Position numbers and translations under genes: made by a program. This document shows, in pieces, positions 18,047-27,504 of a DNA stretch of 64,000 bases; within the stretch, counting starts at the first letter, position 1; each line of letters begins with the position of its first letter. The notes below the pieces were generated by a model, which saw only the letters and a program-made list of their open reading frames with translations, did no database searches and was not told the DNA's origin. The stretch comes from an uncultured Hyphomicrobiales bacterium (lineage in GTDB: Bacteria; Pseudomonadota; Alphaproteobacteria; Rhizobiales; Devosiaceae), in assembly GCA_903828145.1 (NCBI GenBank), contig CAIKKY010000006.1, positions 434,001-498,000 of the forward strand, read 5' to 3'.

Positions 18047-18535
18047 ATGACCGCGATCCGCGCCCTTATGCCGTTTGTCCTTCTGTCAGGCCTTGTGGGC
18101 CTCAGTGGGTCCGCTGTTGCCGAGGATACAACCGCGGCGGCTGCCGTTGCCAACCTGCCCGCCATCTGTGTTCAGGGCGCAGCAGGGGACGCAATGGGCG
18201 GGGCCATGGGCGACATGTCCATGGGGGATATGTCGATGGGCGGCGCTGACCACATGGCCATGATGGAGCTTGATAAGCCGCATCAGGATCTGATGGCCGG
18301 CATGGCGGCGATGGATGCCGATATGAAGGTGGGCATGAGTGCCGCCGATATCGATGTCGCCTTCGTCTGCTCGATGATCCCGCATCACCGGGGCGCCATT
18401 GCCATGGCCAAGGCCGAGCTCGCCCATGGAGATGATCCCTGGGCCAAGGCCATGGCTGAAGCCGTCATCGCCGCGCAGGAAAAGGAAGTGGCCGATATGC
18501 TGGCCTGGCTCGACGAGCAGGCCAACAAGCCGTAA
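18047..18535 (+). CDS. DUF305 family secreted protein, methionine-rich
   Basis: The 162-aa protein has a signal peptide (TAIRALMPFVLLSGLVGLSG, cleavage near AVAED), so it acts in the periplasm. A Met-rich stretch (AMGGAMGDMSMGDMSMGG) follows at about residues 62-80. Then comes the DUF305 core with the MIPHHRGAIAMAKAEL signature. DUF305 is a ferritin-like helical family often found with copper-handling genes. The Met and His clusters would suit binding of a soft metal, but no copper genes lie nearby. AAGGAG six bases upstream fixes the start. It stands alone, opposite in strand to pdxA and rsmA. Confidence 0.9.
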   Translation: MTAIRALMPFVLLSGLVGLSGSAVAEDTTAAAAVANLPAICVQGAAGDAMGGAMGDMSMGDMSMGGADHMAMMELDKPHQDLMAGMAAMDADMKVGMSAADIDVAFVCSMIPHHRGAIAMAKAELAHGDDPWAKAMAEAVIAAQEKEVADMLAWLDEQANKP

Positions 18536-18550
18536 CCGGCCGCCTGGGCC

Positions 18551-19552
18551 TTACGGGCGCAAGCGCGCCGCGAGCCGGAGGGCGGCCAGAAAGCTCTCCG
18601 GCCGCGCCTTGCCGGTGCCGGCAAGATCAAACGCCGTGCCATGGTCCGGCGAGGTGCGGATGATCGGCAGCCCGAGCGTGATGTTCACCGCCCGGTCGAA
18701 GGCCACGGTTTTGATCGGGATCAGTCCCTGATCGTGATACATGGCGATCACCGCATCGAACCGCCGCCAGTTGGCGAGGTGAAACAGCGTGTCGGCGGGG
18801 AAGGGGCCCTCTGCCGCAATCCCCTCAGCCCGAAGCCGCTTGAGCGCCGGGCCAATGACCTCGATTTCTTCCCGTCCCATACTGCCGGCCTCACCCGCAT
18901 GGGGGTTGAGCCCACAAAAGCCGAGACGCGGGTGCGCAATGCCGAAGCGGCGCGTGAGGTCCGCCGAAACGATCCGCCCGGTCTCCACCAGAAGCGTTTC
19001 CGTCAACAGCCCCGGCACGGCCGCGAACGGCACATGGATGGTGGCGGGCACAACGCGCAGATCATCGTCGGCCAGCATCATCACCGGGTGCGGCACGACA
19101 CCGTCCCGGGCTGTGAGGGCGGCAAGAAATTCGGTATGCCCGGGAAAGCGGAATCCCGCCTCATAGAGCACATGCTTGTGGATCGGGGCCGTCACCACGG
19201 CAGCGCACAGGCCCCGCAGCGTGTCGGCAACCGCAGCCTCGATGGCCCCGGTTACGAGGCTGGCCGAGTGGGGGCCAGGCTCGCCCGGACGGTCAGCAAC
19301 GCCGGGGCCCACGGGGTAGACCGGTAAAGCCGTGCCAAAGGCTTCGACCGCGCTTTGGGCATCGGCCTCAACCACGGGCAGCGTGATCCCGAGCCGCGCC
19401 GCCCGCGCCACAAGGAGCGGCGCGTCGCCATAAACGAGAAAGGGCGGCAGATCGAGTTCAGCCCGCCGCAGAAAGGCCATGGCAATGATATCGGGACCGA
19501 TCCCGGCTGGCTCGCCAATGCTGACTGCAAGGGGCAGCGGGGCGGTGCGCAC
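18551..19552 (-). CDS. pdxA: 4-hydroxythreonine-4-phosphate dehydrogenase
   Basis: PdxA oxidises 4-phosphohydroxy-L-threonine in the DXP-dependent route to pyridoxal phosphate. The roughly 333-aa protein has VSIGEPAGIGPDI at the start, metal-site histidines in FPGHTEFLAAL and AMYHDQGLIPIK, and the C-terminal HGTAFDLAGTGKA. The GTG at 19552 is preferred because GGAG lies six bases upstream; an ATG at 19564 and a TTG at 19567 are upstream options without a ribosome-binding site. It follows the SurA-like gene beyond a GC hairpin, a common surA-pdxA-rsmA arrangement. Confidence 0.93.
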   Translation of the reverse strand: MRTAPLPLAVSIGEPAGIGPDIIAMAFLRRAELDLPPFLVYGDAPLLVARAARLGITLPVVEADAQSAVEAFGTALPVYPVGPGVADRPGEPGPHSASLVTGAIEAAVADTLRGLCAAVVTAPIHKHVLYEAGFRFPGHTEFLAALTARDGVVPHPVMMLADDDLRVVPATIHVPFAAVPGLLTETLLVETGRIVSADLTRRFGIAHPRLGFCGLNPHAGEAGSMGREEIEVIGPALKRLRAEGIAAEGPFPADTLFHLANWRRFDAVIAMYHDQGLIPIKTVAFDRAVNITLGLPIIRTSPDHGTAFDLAGTGKARPESFLAALRLAARLRP

Positions 19553-19566
19553 GCGCGTCTCCATCA

Positions 19567-19594
19567 AACAAAGGGCGCCAGTCGCCTGGCGCCC
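19567..19594 (-). terminator. Hairpin between surA-like gene and pdxA
   Basis: A 9-bp GC stem (GGGCGCCAG / CTGGCGCCC) with a four-base loop is followed on the minus strand by TTTGTTTG. It lies just before the pdxA start and may be a terminator or attenuator that lowers pdxA expression relative to the lpt genes. Confidence 0.6.
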
Positions 19595-19603
19595 CTTGGC
19601 TCA

Positions 19604-20488
19604 TCAATAGGTGATGATCGCCTTCTTGCGCAATTCGGCGAGATATTTCTCCGCCTCGGTCTTCATCGCGGCCTGGCCCTGCTCATTGCGCAGCTTGCTC
19701 TTGATGAAGGTCGTGTCTTCCGCCGCATCCTTCTGGCAGATGGCAAACATCGAGACGCCACCCTCGGTAGTGCGCGGCTTGGTAATCTGGCCGACAGTGA
19801 GTTTGGCCATTTCCTTGGCCAGCGCATCGGGCAACTGGGTCGCGTGGCGGCGCCCCAGGTCGCGCACGGCGACATCGGTGTAGCTCAGCGACAGATCAAC
19901 CGCGCTATCGCAGCCCTTGAACGCCTTGCGATACTGGTTGGCCTGACCGGTGCGGTTGGCGGCGCCACCGGCAGGGCCGGTGATGAACAGCACTTCTTTC
20001 ACCACATAATCGAACGCCATATCGGGCGACAGAGCGGCCTGCGCCTTCTGGTCGAGTTCGAGGTTCGACACGTCAACGCGTGCCGCAACCGCGATCTGCG
20101 CCACACGCTGCCAGGCAATCGCGGCCTTGAGGCGCGCGCGCATGGTGGCCTGCGACACACCGGCCTGGGCCAGCACCTGGCTCAGCTTGTCGGTGCTCAT
20201 TTTAACATTGCGCGCGACCTGCTGGTAGGCGCTGTCAACGTCGCCATCGGACACGTTGATGCCAATGCGCTTGGCTTCCTGCAGCTGCAACTGTTCGGTC
20301 ACAAGCGAATCGAGCGCCGCCTTGCGGCTGCCGCCGCCTTCCAGCTGCATCAGCTTGATGCGGGCCGATACATCGAGATCGCTGATCGGCACGCCGTTCA
20401 CCGTGGCTGACGTGGCCGCGAGCACCGGGAGCGCGCCGGAGAGGGCCATCACGGCCCCCAGGATCAACGAGGCAAAAAGGCGGGTCAT
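19604..20488 (-). CDS. SurA N-terminal domain periplasmic chaperone
   Basis: The 294-aa protein has a signal peptide (LFASLILGAVMALSGALPVLA) and the SurA N-terminal chaperone domain (SATVNGVPISDLDVSARIKLM, ALDSLVTEQLQLQEAKRIGI). The C-terminal half is parvulin-like (DVAVRDLGRRHATQLPDALA, MAKLTVGQITKPRTTEGGVSMFAI) but short and not a clear active PPIase. It should escort outer-membrane proteins, including LptD encoded upstream. The ATG at 20488 follows AAGGGTG; a longer reading to 20536 has no signal peptide. It is transcribed after lptD. Confidence 0.88.
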   Translation of the reverse strand: MTRLFASLILGAVMALSGALPVLAATSATVNGVPISDLDVSARIKLMQLEGGGSRKAALDSLVTEQLQLQEAKRIGINVSDGDVDSAYQQVARNVKMSTDKLSQVLAQAGVSQATMRARLKAAIAWQRVAQIAVAARVDVSNLELDQKAQAALSPDMAFDYVVKEVLFITGPAGGAANRTGQANQYRKAFKGCDSAVDLSLSYTDVAVRDLGRRHATQLPDALAKEMAKLTVGQITKPRTTEGGVSMFAICQKDAAEDTTFIKSKLRNEQGQAAMKTEAEKYLAELRKKAIITY

Positions 20489-20573
20489 TCTGTCACCCTT
20501 GAAGTTAACGTCAGGTCGGCCCGGCATCGGGCGCACCTTGATGTGGACTAATTGCGGCCAAATGTAAGCAGCC

Positions 20574-22862
20574 TCAGAAACGGGCGTCGCCGTCCGGTCC
20601 CTTGAGCTTGATCTTTGCCCCTAGCACGATCTTGTCCGGGTTGGAATTGGCAGGACCCGTAGCCGAAGCAAAGCCGCTAAACACCACAAACCCGTCATCA
20701 TAGCTGAGATCGGCCGTGGTGAGGAGCCAATCGCCCTTCACCAGATCCCACGAGACGCTGCCCGACAGCCGCCAATAGTCGAGCGGCAGGGGCGATGCGG
20801 CATTCACCGTCAGCACCGTGCTATCTTCGATAACGCCGCTGAGCAGGCTCTTGGGCAGATAGACATAATTGGCGCCGAGCGAGTAGCCATCGGCATCATA
20901 GCTCGCGCCGAGTGTGGTCCGCCCGATCCCGGCGTCGTCACCGGTCCGCATCGCTGTCTTACCCGCCAGCGTCAGCCCGAAACCCGGCGAGCCGCGTACC
21001 GCGAGAATGATCGGCGAGGCGCCGTCGATAACATCGCTGCGCTTGTCGATCTGCATCGGGTCAGCAGTGGCAACACTATCGGTCCCCGCCAGCTGGAAGG
21101 ATTGTCCGGCCGTCGCTTCGAGCCAGCCAGCAGCCCCGAGCGTCGTATAGGCGCGGAACCCGACATTGGCCCGCAGGCCCGTATCCTGCCGGTCGGTACC
21201 CGAGAAGCGGTTGGTGCTGAACAGGTTGGTGTCATCGAGCACGAAGCTGTGCGCATTGTCATTGGTCACGCCCGGCGCGCTCACATCGGTGCCGCGATAG
21301 ACCAGTTGGCCAATGGGTTCGAACAGGATCGAACTGAGGTCCGGTCCTTTCATCATCAGCGGCCAGCGGATGTCGATGGCGGCGAGCGGTGTAGCGGCAA
21401 ACAGCGTGGCGCTATCGGGCTCGCCCGCGCCCAACCCGGCGTCAGTGCCTTTGCCCTGATCATACTGCGTGCCATCAAGCCGCAGGCCCGCCATCGGCGT
21501 TGCGACCACGCCGCCCGGCAGGATCATCTGCTTTTGCCAGGTGGCTTCGGCGGTGCCATGCAGCTTGTCGCCTTCATAGCCGAGCACATAGGGCACCCCG
21601 CCAATTAACGCGGATTCGAGGGCCCCGCGCTTCACGTTCTGGAGGACGCCGGAGAGCCGGAACCGGCCATTCTCGCCCAGGTCGATTTCGGTCGAGCCGC
21701 GGGCATTGGGCAGGACATCGGCTTCGGCCTGCTGGGCGGAATCGCTCACCTCGCCCAGCCGCTGGTAATCCTCGAGCCGGATATCGGCCATGCTGTCGCG
21801 GCTCAACTCGGTCGCATGGATATTATTGATCGTCGCGTCATTGGCATCGAGCGCGTAATCGCCGAGGAAGGCATGGTCGCTGAACCCGGTGTAGCCCCAC
21901 CCGGCGCTCCAGTCATTGCCGAGACGGAATTCGCCCGTCGAGCGCCAGGCCCAGCGCAGATCACGATCGCCCAGCTTGCCCGCAAACGCCCCCGGATCAG
22001 CCTGCTTCACGCCCCAGCCGCGCAGGGTGAAGCTGCCGGTGTCGAACCGCTGCCGCCATTTCGCGCCCATCAGCAGGCCCTGTCGGCTCATCAGCGCGGG
22101 GCTGAGCAGCACATCGGTATCGCGCCCGAGGCCAATGAAGAACGGCGCGGTGACCCGAACGCCAATCTCTTCGGCATGGTCGATGGTCGGCAATTGCAGC
22201 CCGGTCTGGCGCGGATCGCTCGGGTCCGGCACCTGCAGGAATGGCAGCCAGGCCATCGGTATGCCCAACAACTCCAGCCGGGGCTGGTCGAACGACACGG
22301 TCTTCGTCTTTTCGTCCTGCACCATGCGCACGGCGAGGACCTGCCAGCCGATGCGATGGCCCTTCGCGTCGATGCAGAGCCCGCAGGGCGAATAGGTCGC
22401 CTCCTCGAGAATCGTGCCCAGTTCTTTCGAGAACCGCACGTCCTTGGCCGAGATGATCGCGCCACTCGACGTGGTCAGCGTCAAAGCCCGCAGCACCGCC
22501 GACTTCATGCCCTTGGTCACTTCGAACCGATCGGCCCGGTAGACCGTGCCGCTCTTGTCGCGGATTTCAACATGGCCGACGCAGACAAGCGCGCCCGACT
22601 GCTGCTCGTACCGCAGGTCATCGCATTGCACCGTGTACCCGGCGTAATGCATTTCGACCCGGCCCTCGGCGCTGATGACGTCGGCGCCCTGATCATAGCC
22701 CAGGAGGTCTGCCTCGACCTGAGCGGCCGAGCCGGGTTCCGGCAAATCCGCCAGAAAATCCACTGGCAGGAACTGGGCGAACGCCGGTGCCCCCGAGAAA
22801 AACGCCAAAAGCCCCGCCAGCGGCAGGGCCAAAAACCATTTCGTGGGGCGCCTAACGCTCAC
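20574..22862 (-). CDS. lptD: LPS-assembly protein LptD
   Basis: LptD is the outer-membrane barrel that, with LptE, inserts LPS into the outer leaflet. The 762-aa protein has a signal peptide (ending near GAPAFAQ). The N-terminal OstA/LptA-like beta-jellyroll runs over about residues 45-150 (DVISAEGRVEMHYAGYTVQC). A long beta-barrel follows and ends in an aromatic residue (DGDARF). Its start overlaps the lptG stop by 4 bp (ATGA). With lptF and lptG upstream and the SurA-like chaperone downstream, it forms an LPS-export operon. Confidence 0.96.
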   Translation of the reverse strand: MSVRRPTKWFLALPLAGLLAFFSGAPAFAQFLPVDFLADLPEPGSAAQVEADLLGYDQGADVISAEGRVEMHYAGYTVQCDDLRYEQQSGALVCVGHVEIRDKSGTVYRADRFEVTKGMKSAVLRALTLTTSSGAIISAKDVRFSKELGTILEEATYSPCGLCIDAKGHRIGWQVLAVRMVQDEKTKTVSFDQPRLELLGIPMAWLPFLQVPDPSDPRQTGLQLPTIDHAEEIGVRVTAPFFIGLGRDTDVLLSPALMSRQGLLMGAKWRQRFDTGSFTLRGWGVKQADPGAFAGKLGDRDLRWAWRSTGEFRLGNDWSAGWGYTGFSDHAFLGDYALDANDATINNIHATELSRDSMADIRLEDYQRLGEVSDSAQQAEADVLPNARGSTEIDLGENGRFRLSGVLQNVKRGALESALIGGVPYVLGYEGDKLHGTAEATWQKQMILPGGVVATPMAGLRLDGTQYDQGKGTDAGLGAGEPDSATLFAATPLAAIDIRWPLMMKGPDLSSILFEPIGQLVYRGTDVSAPGVTNDNAHSFVLDDTNLFSTNRFSGTDRQDTGLRANVGFRAYTTLGAAGWLEATAGQSFQLAGTDSVATADPMQIDKRSDVIDGASPIILAVRGSPGFGLTLAGKTAMRTGDDAGIGRTTLGASYDADGYSLGANYVYLPKSLLSGVIEDSTVLTVNAASPLPLDYWRLSGSVSWDLVKGDWLLTTADLSYDDGFVVFSGFASATGPANSNPDKIVLGAKIKLKGPDGDARF

Positions 22863-23911
22863 CGCAACCCGTCTTCCCTATGTAGCAGCACCGTCGCCCC
22901 GCCAATCAAAGCCAGCGCCGCGGGCGCCAGAACTGCCGCCAAAGGATGAAGCGTACCGGCATACCCGGCACGCCCCGCCAATTCACTGACGATATAAACC
23001 ACGAAGCCAACAAGGATGCCATAAAGCATCTCACTGCCAACCCTATTCACTCTTCGATAACCAGCCGTAAATGCAAACGCGATTACCACCGATCCGAAGA
23101 GACTGAAGGGCAGGGCGAGCAGCCGGTAGAGCCGGGTGATGGTGCGTGCGCGCTGCACGCGGTCGGTGACGTTCGCGAGGACCACCCCGCCCAATTCGTA
23201 AATCGTCAGATCATCGAGCACACCGAGCCGCGCCGCAATGTCGCCGGGCGTGGTGGCAGCGGGCAGGGTGAGCGTCGGGAGGTTTTCCGCGAGCACCCCC
23301 GGACGAAAGCGAGTCACCCCGCTTAGCACCCAGCCCTCGGGCCCAAGACGGGCCCGCAGGGCGGCCAGGCGACTGCCGTCTGCAAGCCCGAAAACCGAGA
23401 CATCCTCGAACCCGCCACCGCCCGGCACCACGCGGATGGCGCCGAGGACGTAATCATGGTCCGGGCCTTGTTCCTCGATCCAGAACCCGCCCTTTTGCCC
23501 GGCATTGGCATTGCCCGTGGTCAGGCTTCGGTCCACCGCAACGACGAGCGGCTGCACCGCACCGGCGGCTACAATCCCGATCAGCACGGTTGCAATCGCC
23601 GGGGCCCGCAAAATCCGCCAGATCGAGTGTCCGGCCGCTTTGATCATGGTCATTTCCCGGCTCGATTCGAGCCGGAGTAGCCCCGCCACTGTGCCGATAA
23701 GCACAATCAACGGCAGGGTATCAAGCACCCAGCGACCAGCCCGTGCGAGGAGCCCGATGAGCGCAAGGCCGGGCCCGCCGAGCGCGATCAGCGCTGTGTA
23801 GCGCTCGACCTGCAAGAGCTCGGCGAGGATCACGAGCCCGAAGAAAATACCGAGCGTCACGAGGAAACTGATCCCGAGCCGACCCAGCACGACGCGATCA
23901 ATGCGGGTCAT
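22859..23911 (-). CDS. lptG: LPS export ABC transporter permease LptG
   Basis: LptG and LptF form the inner-membrane part of the LptB2FG complex that extracts LPS. The 350-aa protein has the YjgP/YjgQ layout: N-terminal helices (VLGRLGISFLVTLGIFFGLV), a coupling segment with ESSREMTMIKAAGHSIW, a periplasmic beta-jellyroll and C-terminal helices. It overlaps lptF and lptD by 4 bp each, so the three are translationally coupled. LptG is assigned because it is the second of the two paralogues, the usual order. Confidence 0.95.
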   Translation of the reverse strand: MTRIDRVVLGRLGISFLVTLGIFFGLVILAELLQVERYTALIALGGPGLALIGLLARAGRWVLDTLPLIVLIGTVAGLLRLESSREMTMIKAAGHSIWRILRAPAIATVLIGIVAAGAVQPLVVAVDRSLTTGNANAGQKGGFWIEEQGPDHDYVLGAIRVVPGGGGFEDVSVFGLADGSRLAALRARLGPEGWVLSGVTRFRPGVLAENLPTLTLPAATTPGDIAARLGVLDDLTIYELGGVVLANVTDRVQRARTITRLYRLLALPFSLFGSVVIAFAFTAGYRRVNRVGSEMLYGILVGFVVYIVSELAGRAGYAGTLHPLAAVLAPAALALIGGATVLLHREDGLR

Positions 23912-24999
23912 GGCGCAACCCTCCGCCGAGGCCCGAGGCGTGGTAGACGCGGCAGGAAGCGGACGGCAAAGATCACCACGGCGACGAGCCCGAAGCTGAT
24001 GATGCCGCTGAGCGGCGCCAGCGCGCCCAGCCCCCCGAGGAGCGAGGGTACGGCCCGCTCGCCGAGCGCCAGCAGCAGCACGAAGAGTTCAACCGGCAGA
24101 ATCGGCGGCTTGCGCCGGCCATCGGGGAAACCGACGAAGGCGAGGACAAAAAGTCCGAGCACCAGGACCCGCAGCCCCTCTGCCGTGCGCTCACCGATCC
24201 GTCGCCACTGGTCGGCATCGAGGGTTTCGCCCCCGGCCACGGCCGTAAGCAGCGCGCTGGTCGTCGTGCCCCGCCGCTGCTCATTGGGGCTGCCGGCCTC
24301 GGTCAACCGCTCAAGGCCGATATCGTAATGGACAAACGCCATTTCCGAAAACCGCCCGTCGGCCCCGAGATACTGCACCCGGCCATCATTGAGGCGCAGC
24401 ACATAACCGAGGTCATCGCGCACAAGCAGTGCCGAGCGGGCGATGTAAGTCCGGCGCGGATCGCTGCGGCGGTCGTCGGCAAAAAAACCGGTGATTTCGC
24501 CCTGTCCCGAGCGCCCCGTCACCGAGACCGTAACCCCCTCGCTCAAAGGGGCAAAGGAATTGGGCCGCAGCGACCGGTTGACGAGATCGGCCGCTGCCTC
24601 GGCCCGCACGCTGGTCGCGAGCCGCGATGTGGTCGGCGCAATCTCATGGGCGATGACGAGGACCAGAAGCGTGCCAACAACCAGATAGAGGAGAATCGCG
24701 CCAAACAGCGCGCCGATCCGGTTGCTGGCGTGGATGATATGCAGCTCGCGCGAGGCTGCGAGCGTGCGGAGCGCCCGGCCAAGCCCCATGGCGAGGGCAA
24801 CAGTGAGAAAGACGAGGCCAATGCCGGGCAGGCCCAGAAGCACGATAGTGAGCCCGCTGCCGATGGACCCGCCGGCAAAGCCGCCACCATCGGAGACGCG
24901 AAGGCACTCGACGAGAAACATGATGGCCATGCTCAGCCCGAAGATGCCGAGGGCCTCGCCCCCCGCCAGCCTGATGATGTAGAGCCCGAGCCGATTCAT
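23908..24999 (-). CDS. lptF: LPS export ABC transporter permease LptF
   Basis: The 363-aa protein begins NRLGLYIIRLAGGEALGIFG. It has the YjgP/YjgQ pattern of six membrane helices around a periplasmic jellyroll, with ASRELHIIHASNRIGALFG as the coupling segment. It heads the lptF-lptG-lptD run. The ATG at 24999 gives the family N-terminus; the extra 15 codons of a longer reading are charged and unlikely. The 158 bp between it and the divergent pepA must hold both promoters, but I cannot point to convincing boxes. Confidence 0.95.
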   Translation of the reverse strand: MNRLGLYIIRLAGGEALGIFGLSMAIMFLVECLRVSDGGGFAGGSIGSGLTIVLLGLPGIGLVFLTVALAMGLGRALRTLAASRELHIIHASNRIGALFGAILLYLVVGTLLVLVIAHEIAPTTSRLATSVRAEAAADLVNRSLRPNSFAPLSEGVTVSVTGRSGQGEITGFFADDRRSDPRRTYIARSALLVRDDLGYVLRLNDGRVQYLGADGRFSEMAFVHYDIGLERLTEAGSPNEQRRGTTTSALLTAVAGGETLDADQWRRIGERTAEGLRVLVLGLFVLAFVGFPDGRRKPPILPVELFVLLLALGERAVPSLLGGLGALAPLSGIISFGLVAVVIFAVRFLPRLPRLGPRRRVAP

Positions 25000-25157
25000 G
25001 CGCCGACTTGAGCGATCACACCCCCCTTTGGCAAGATGCCTCACCGGGGGACGCAGGGGGTCTTTTCTCTTTGCCCCCGCAATAATGGCAGGTTGACGCG
25101 ACGCCGCGCCTGCCGTTCAACTCCACGGCCCGAAGCCCAAACCCTCATGAGCCCGCC

Positions 25158-26633
25158 ATGCCCAGTACCCTGACCCTCACCCTCGCGCCGGCCGATGCGC
25201 CCCAAAGCGGTACGCTCATTGCCCTCCTTGCCGAGGGCCAAGAGCCGAAGGGGCAGCTTGCCCGCCTCCTGGCGCAGGCCGGGCTGGAGTGGCCGCGGGT
25301 GGCCAAGGCCGGAAATTTCACCGGCAAATCCGGCCAGAGCCTCGATCTCGTGGCTCCCAAGGGGCTCGATAGTGATCGGCTGATCGTCTGCGGCGCGGGC
25401 AAGGCGGAAGAGGGCGCCTGGGCCGATCGCGGCGGGGCCGTGATGGCGCGCCTTGCGGCGGCCAAAGCCGAAACTGCAACCGTGCTGCTCGATGGTCTTG
25501 CGCCCGAGACCGTGGCCGATATCGCCGCCGGGCTCACGCTTCGGCACTATCGCTGGGATAAGCACCGCGCGAAAAAGCCCGATGATCCGGGCCCGGCGCT
25601 GGCCATCTCACTGGGTGTCGATGATGAAAAGCGCGCCCGCACGGCCCTTGATGACCGGCTGGCGACCGTCGCCGGCACGCTTTTGGCGCGCGATCTCGTG
25701 CATGAGCCGCCCAACCTGCTGGGCACGCTGGAATTTGCGGCCCGCGCCCATGAACTCACAGCCCTCGGCGTCAGCGTCGAAGAGCTCGATGGCGCCGAAA
25801 TGGAACGCCTGGGCATGGGCGCGCTGCTGGGTGTTGCGCAGGGCTCGGCCCGGCCGCCACGCCTCGTCATTATGCGTTGGCAGGGCGGTAAAAAAGATGC
25901 GCCGCCCGTCGCCTTTGTCGGCAAGGGCGTCGTGTTCGATTCGGGTGGGATTTCCATCAAACAGGCGCAGGGCATGGAGGACATGAAGGGCGATATGGCC
26001 GGCGCTGCCGCAGTCACCGGTCTCATGCACACCTTGGCGATGCGCAAAGCCCGACTCAATGTCGTGGGGGTCATCGGGCTCGTGGAAAACATGCCCTCGG
26101 GCACGGCCATGCGCCCGGGCGATGTGCTGACGGCCATGAACGGCACCACCATCGAAATCGTCAATACCGATGCCGAAGGCCGCCTCGTTCTGGCCGATGC
26201 CCTGTGGTACACGCAGGACCGCTTCAAGCCGCGCGCCATGATCAATCTCGCGACCCTGACCGGGGCCATCGGCGTTGCACTCGGCGCCGATCACGCGGGA
26301 CTGTTTTCGAACAATGACGAGTTGGCCACCCAGCTGCTCGCCGCCGGGCTCCTGTCCGGCGAAAAGCTCTGGCGCATGCCGCTCGGCCCCTATTACGACA
26401 AGCTGATCGAAAGCCGCTTTGCCGATATCAAAAACTCGGGCGGTAGGCCCGCAGGGGCGGTCACGGCGGCGTCTTTCCTCAAGTGCTTTGTCAATGATGT
26501 GCCCTGGGCCCATCTCGATATTGCGGCGGCGGCCCTGGGTTCGCCCTCAACCGAGACCAATGCGGCCTGGGCCTCAGGCTTCGGCGTCGCCCTGCTTGAT
26601 CGGCTGGTGCGCGACCACTTCGAGGCCAAATGA
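25158..26633 (+). CDS. pepA: Leucyl aminopeptidase (M17)
   Basis: PepA removes N-terminal residues from peptides in the cytoplasm using two metal ions. The 491-aa protein has the M17 catalytic domain with Lys/Asp ligands in FVGKGVVFDSGGISIK and the signature NTDAEGRLVLADAL. DMKGDMAGAAAV holds the catalytic lysine region. Some PepA proteins also bind DNA in site-specific recombination and carAB control. holC overlaps its stop by 4 bp (ATGA), a conserved pairing. Confidence 0.96.
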   Translation: MPSTLTLTLAPADAPQSGTLIALLAEGQEPKGQLARLLAQAGLEWPRVAKAGNFTGKSGQSLDLVAPKGLDSDRLIVCGAGKAEEGAWADRGGAVMARLAAAKAETATVLLDGLAPETVADIAAGLTLRHYRWDKHRAKKPDDPGPALAISLGVDDEKRARTALDDRLATVAGTLLARDLVHEPPNLLGTLEFAARAHELTALGVSVEELDGAEMERLGMGALLGVAQGSARPPRLVIMRWQGGKKDAPPVAFVGKGVVFDSGGISIKQAQGMEDMKGDMAGAAAVTGLMHTLAMRKARLNVVGVIGLVENMPSGTAMRPGDVLTAMNGTTIEIVNTDAEGRLVLADALWYTQDRFKPRAMINLATLTGAIGVALGADHAGLFSNNDELATQLLAAGLLSGEKLWRMPLGPYYDKLIESRFADIKNSGGRPAGAVTAASFLKCFVNDVPWAHLDIAAAALGSPSTETNAAWASGFGVALLDRLVRDHFEAK

Positions 26634-27076
26634 CCGAGGTTCTGTTCTATCACCTCGAGGTCCAGCCGCTCGATAGGGTGCTCCCCGTGCTGCTTGAACG
26701 CTCGCTCGAGCGCGGCTGGCGCGTGGTGGTGGAAAGCGGCACGCCGGAGCGGGTTGATGCGCTCGATACGCTGTTATGGACCTACAAGCCCGAGAGCTTC
26801 CTGCCCCATGCCGTTGCGGGCGGGAAGGAGGATAAGGAGCAGCCGGTGCTGATCACCACAACGCCCGATAACCCGAATGGCGCGACCGTGCGGTTTTTTG
26901 TCGAAGGCGCCGTGCCGCGCGTCGGGGAACTCTATGAGCGCATCGTGTATCTGTTCTCCGGCCATGACCCTGAGGCCGTGGTCGCCGCGCGCGCCGCGTG
27001 GAAGGCGCTCGGCCCGGGCAATACGCTCACCTATTGGCAGCAGGATGCGTCGGGCCGCTGGGTGAAAAAGGGTTAG
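26630..27076 (+). CDS. holC: DNA polymerase III chi subunit
   Basis: HolC (chi) links the clamp loader to single-strand binding protein. The 148-aa protein has the family start TEVLFYHLEVQPLDRVLPVL and the core WTYKPESFLPHA, then PVLITTTPDNPNGATVRFF. The ATG overlaps the pepA stop by 4 bp. Its 3' end overlaps the convergent cupin gene by 4 bp. Confidence 0.94.
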   Translation: MTEVLFYHLEVQPLDRVLPVLLERSLERGWRVVVESGTPERVDALDTLLWTYKPESFLPHAVAGGKEDKEQPVLITTTPDNPNGATVRFFVEGAVPRVGELYERIVYLFSGHDPEAVVAARAAWKALGPGNTLTYWQQDASGRWVKKG

Positions 27077-27504
27077 GCTCCATCCCCCGGCGCCCAGTCA
27101 TTGCGCTGTTCGAAGAACCTGAATTCGAAGCCCGGCGCCACCGTGCAGCCGACAAGCCCCCAATCGCCCAGCACTTCGGCCTGCTGCCACGCGCCGGGCG
27201 GCACCACGACCTGCGGGCGCTCCCCGGCGAGCAGGTCCGCCCCCAGCCGATGTTCAGTCACCGATACGCCATCGAGCGAAATCCGCACCACCATCGGCGC
27301 GCCGCTGTAATAGTGCCAGACTTCAGCCGCATCGACGCGGTGCCATGCGCCTTTTTGCCGGTCCTGCAGCATGTAGTAGATCAGCGTGCTCTTCGCCCGT
27401 CCATCCGGCCCGGGCGCATCGGCAAAGGTCTGCCGGTAATAGCCGCCCTCGGGGTGCGGTTGCATATCGAGGAGCTGTGCCACTCCGGCCGCATCGAGCG
27501 CCAT
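27073..27504 (-). CDS. DUF985 family cupin
   Basis: The 143-aa protein is a small cupin of the DUF985 (Cupin_5) type, recognised by MQPHPEGGYYRQTFAD, IYYMLQDRQKGAWHRVDAAE and WHYYSGAP, and by VPPGAWQQAEVLGDWGLVGC and TVAPGFEF. Many members are thought to be sugar isomerases or epimerases, but none of the close family is well defined. The ATG at 27504 overlaps the stop of the ABC-F gene by one base (TGATG), so it is translated after it. Confidence 0.88.
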   Translation of the reverse strand: MALDAAGVAQLLDMQPHPEGGYYRQTFADAPGPDGRAKSTLIYYMLQDRQKGAWHRVDAAEVWHYYSGAPMVVRISLDGVSVTEHRLGADLLAGERPQVVVPPGAWQQAEVLGDWGLVGCTVAPGFEFRFFEQRNDWAPGDGA

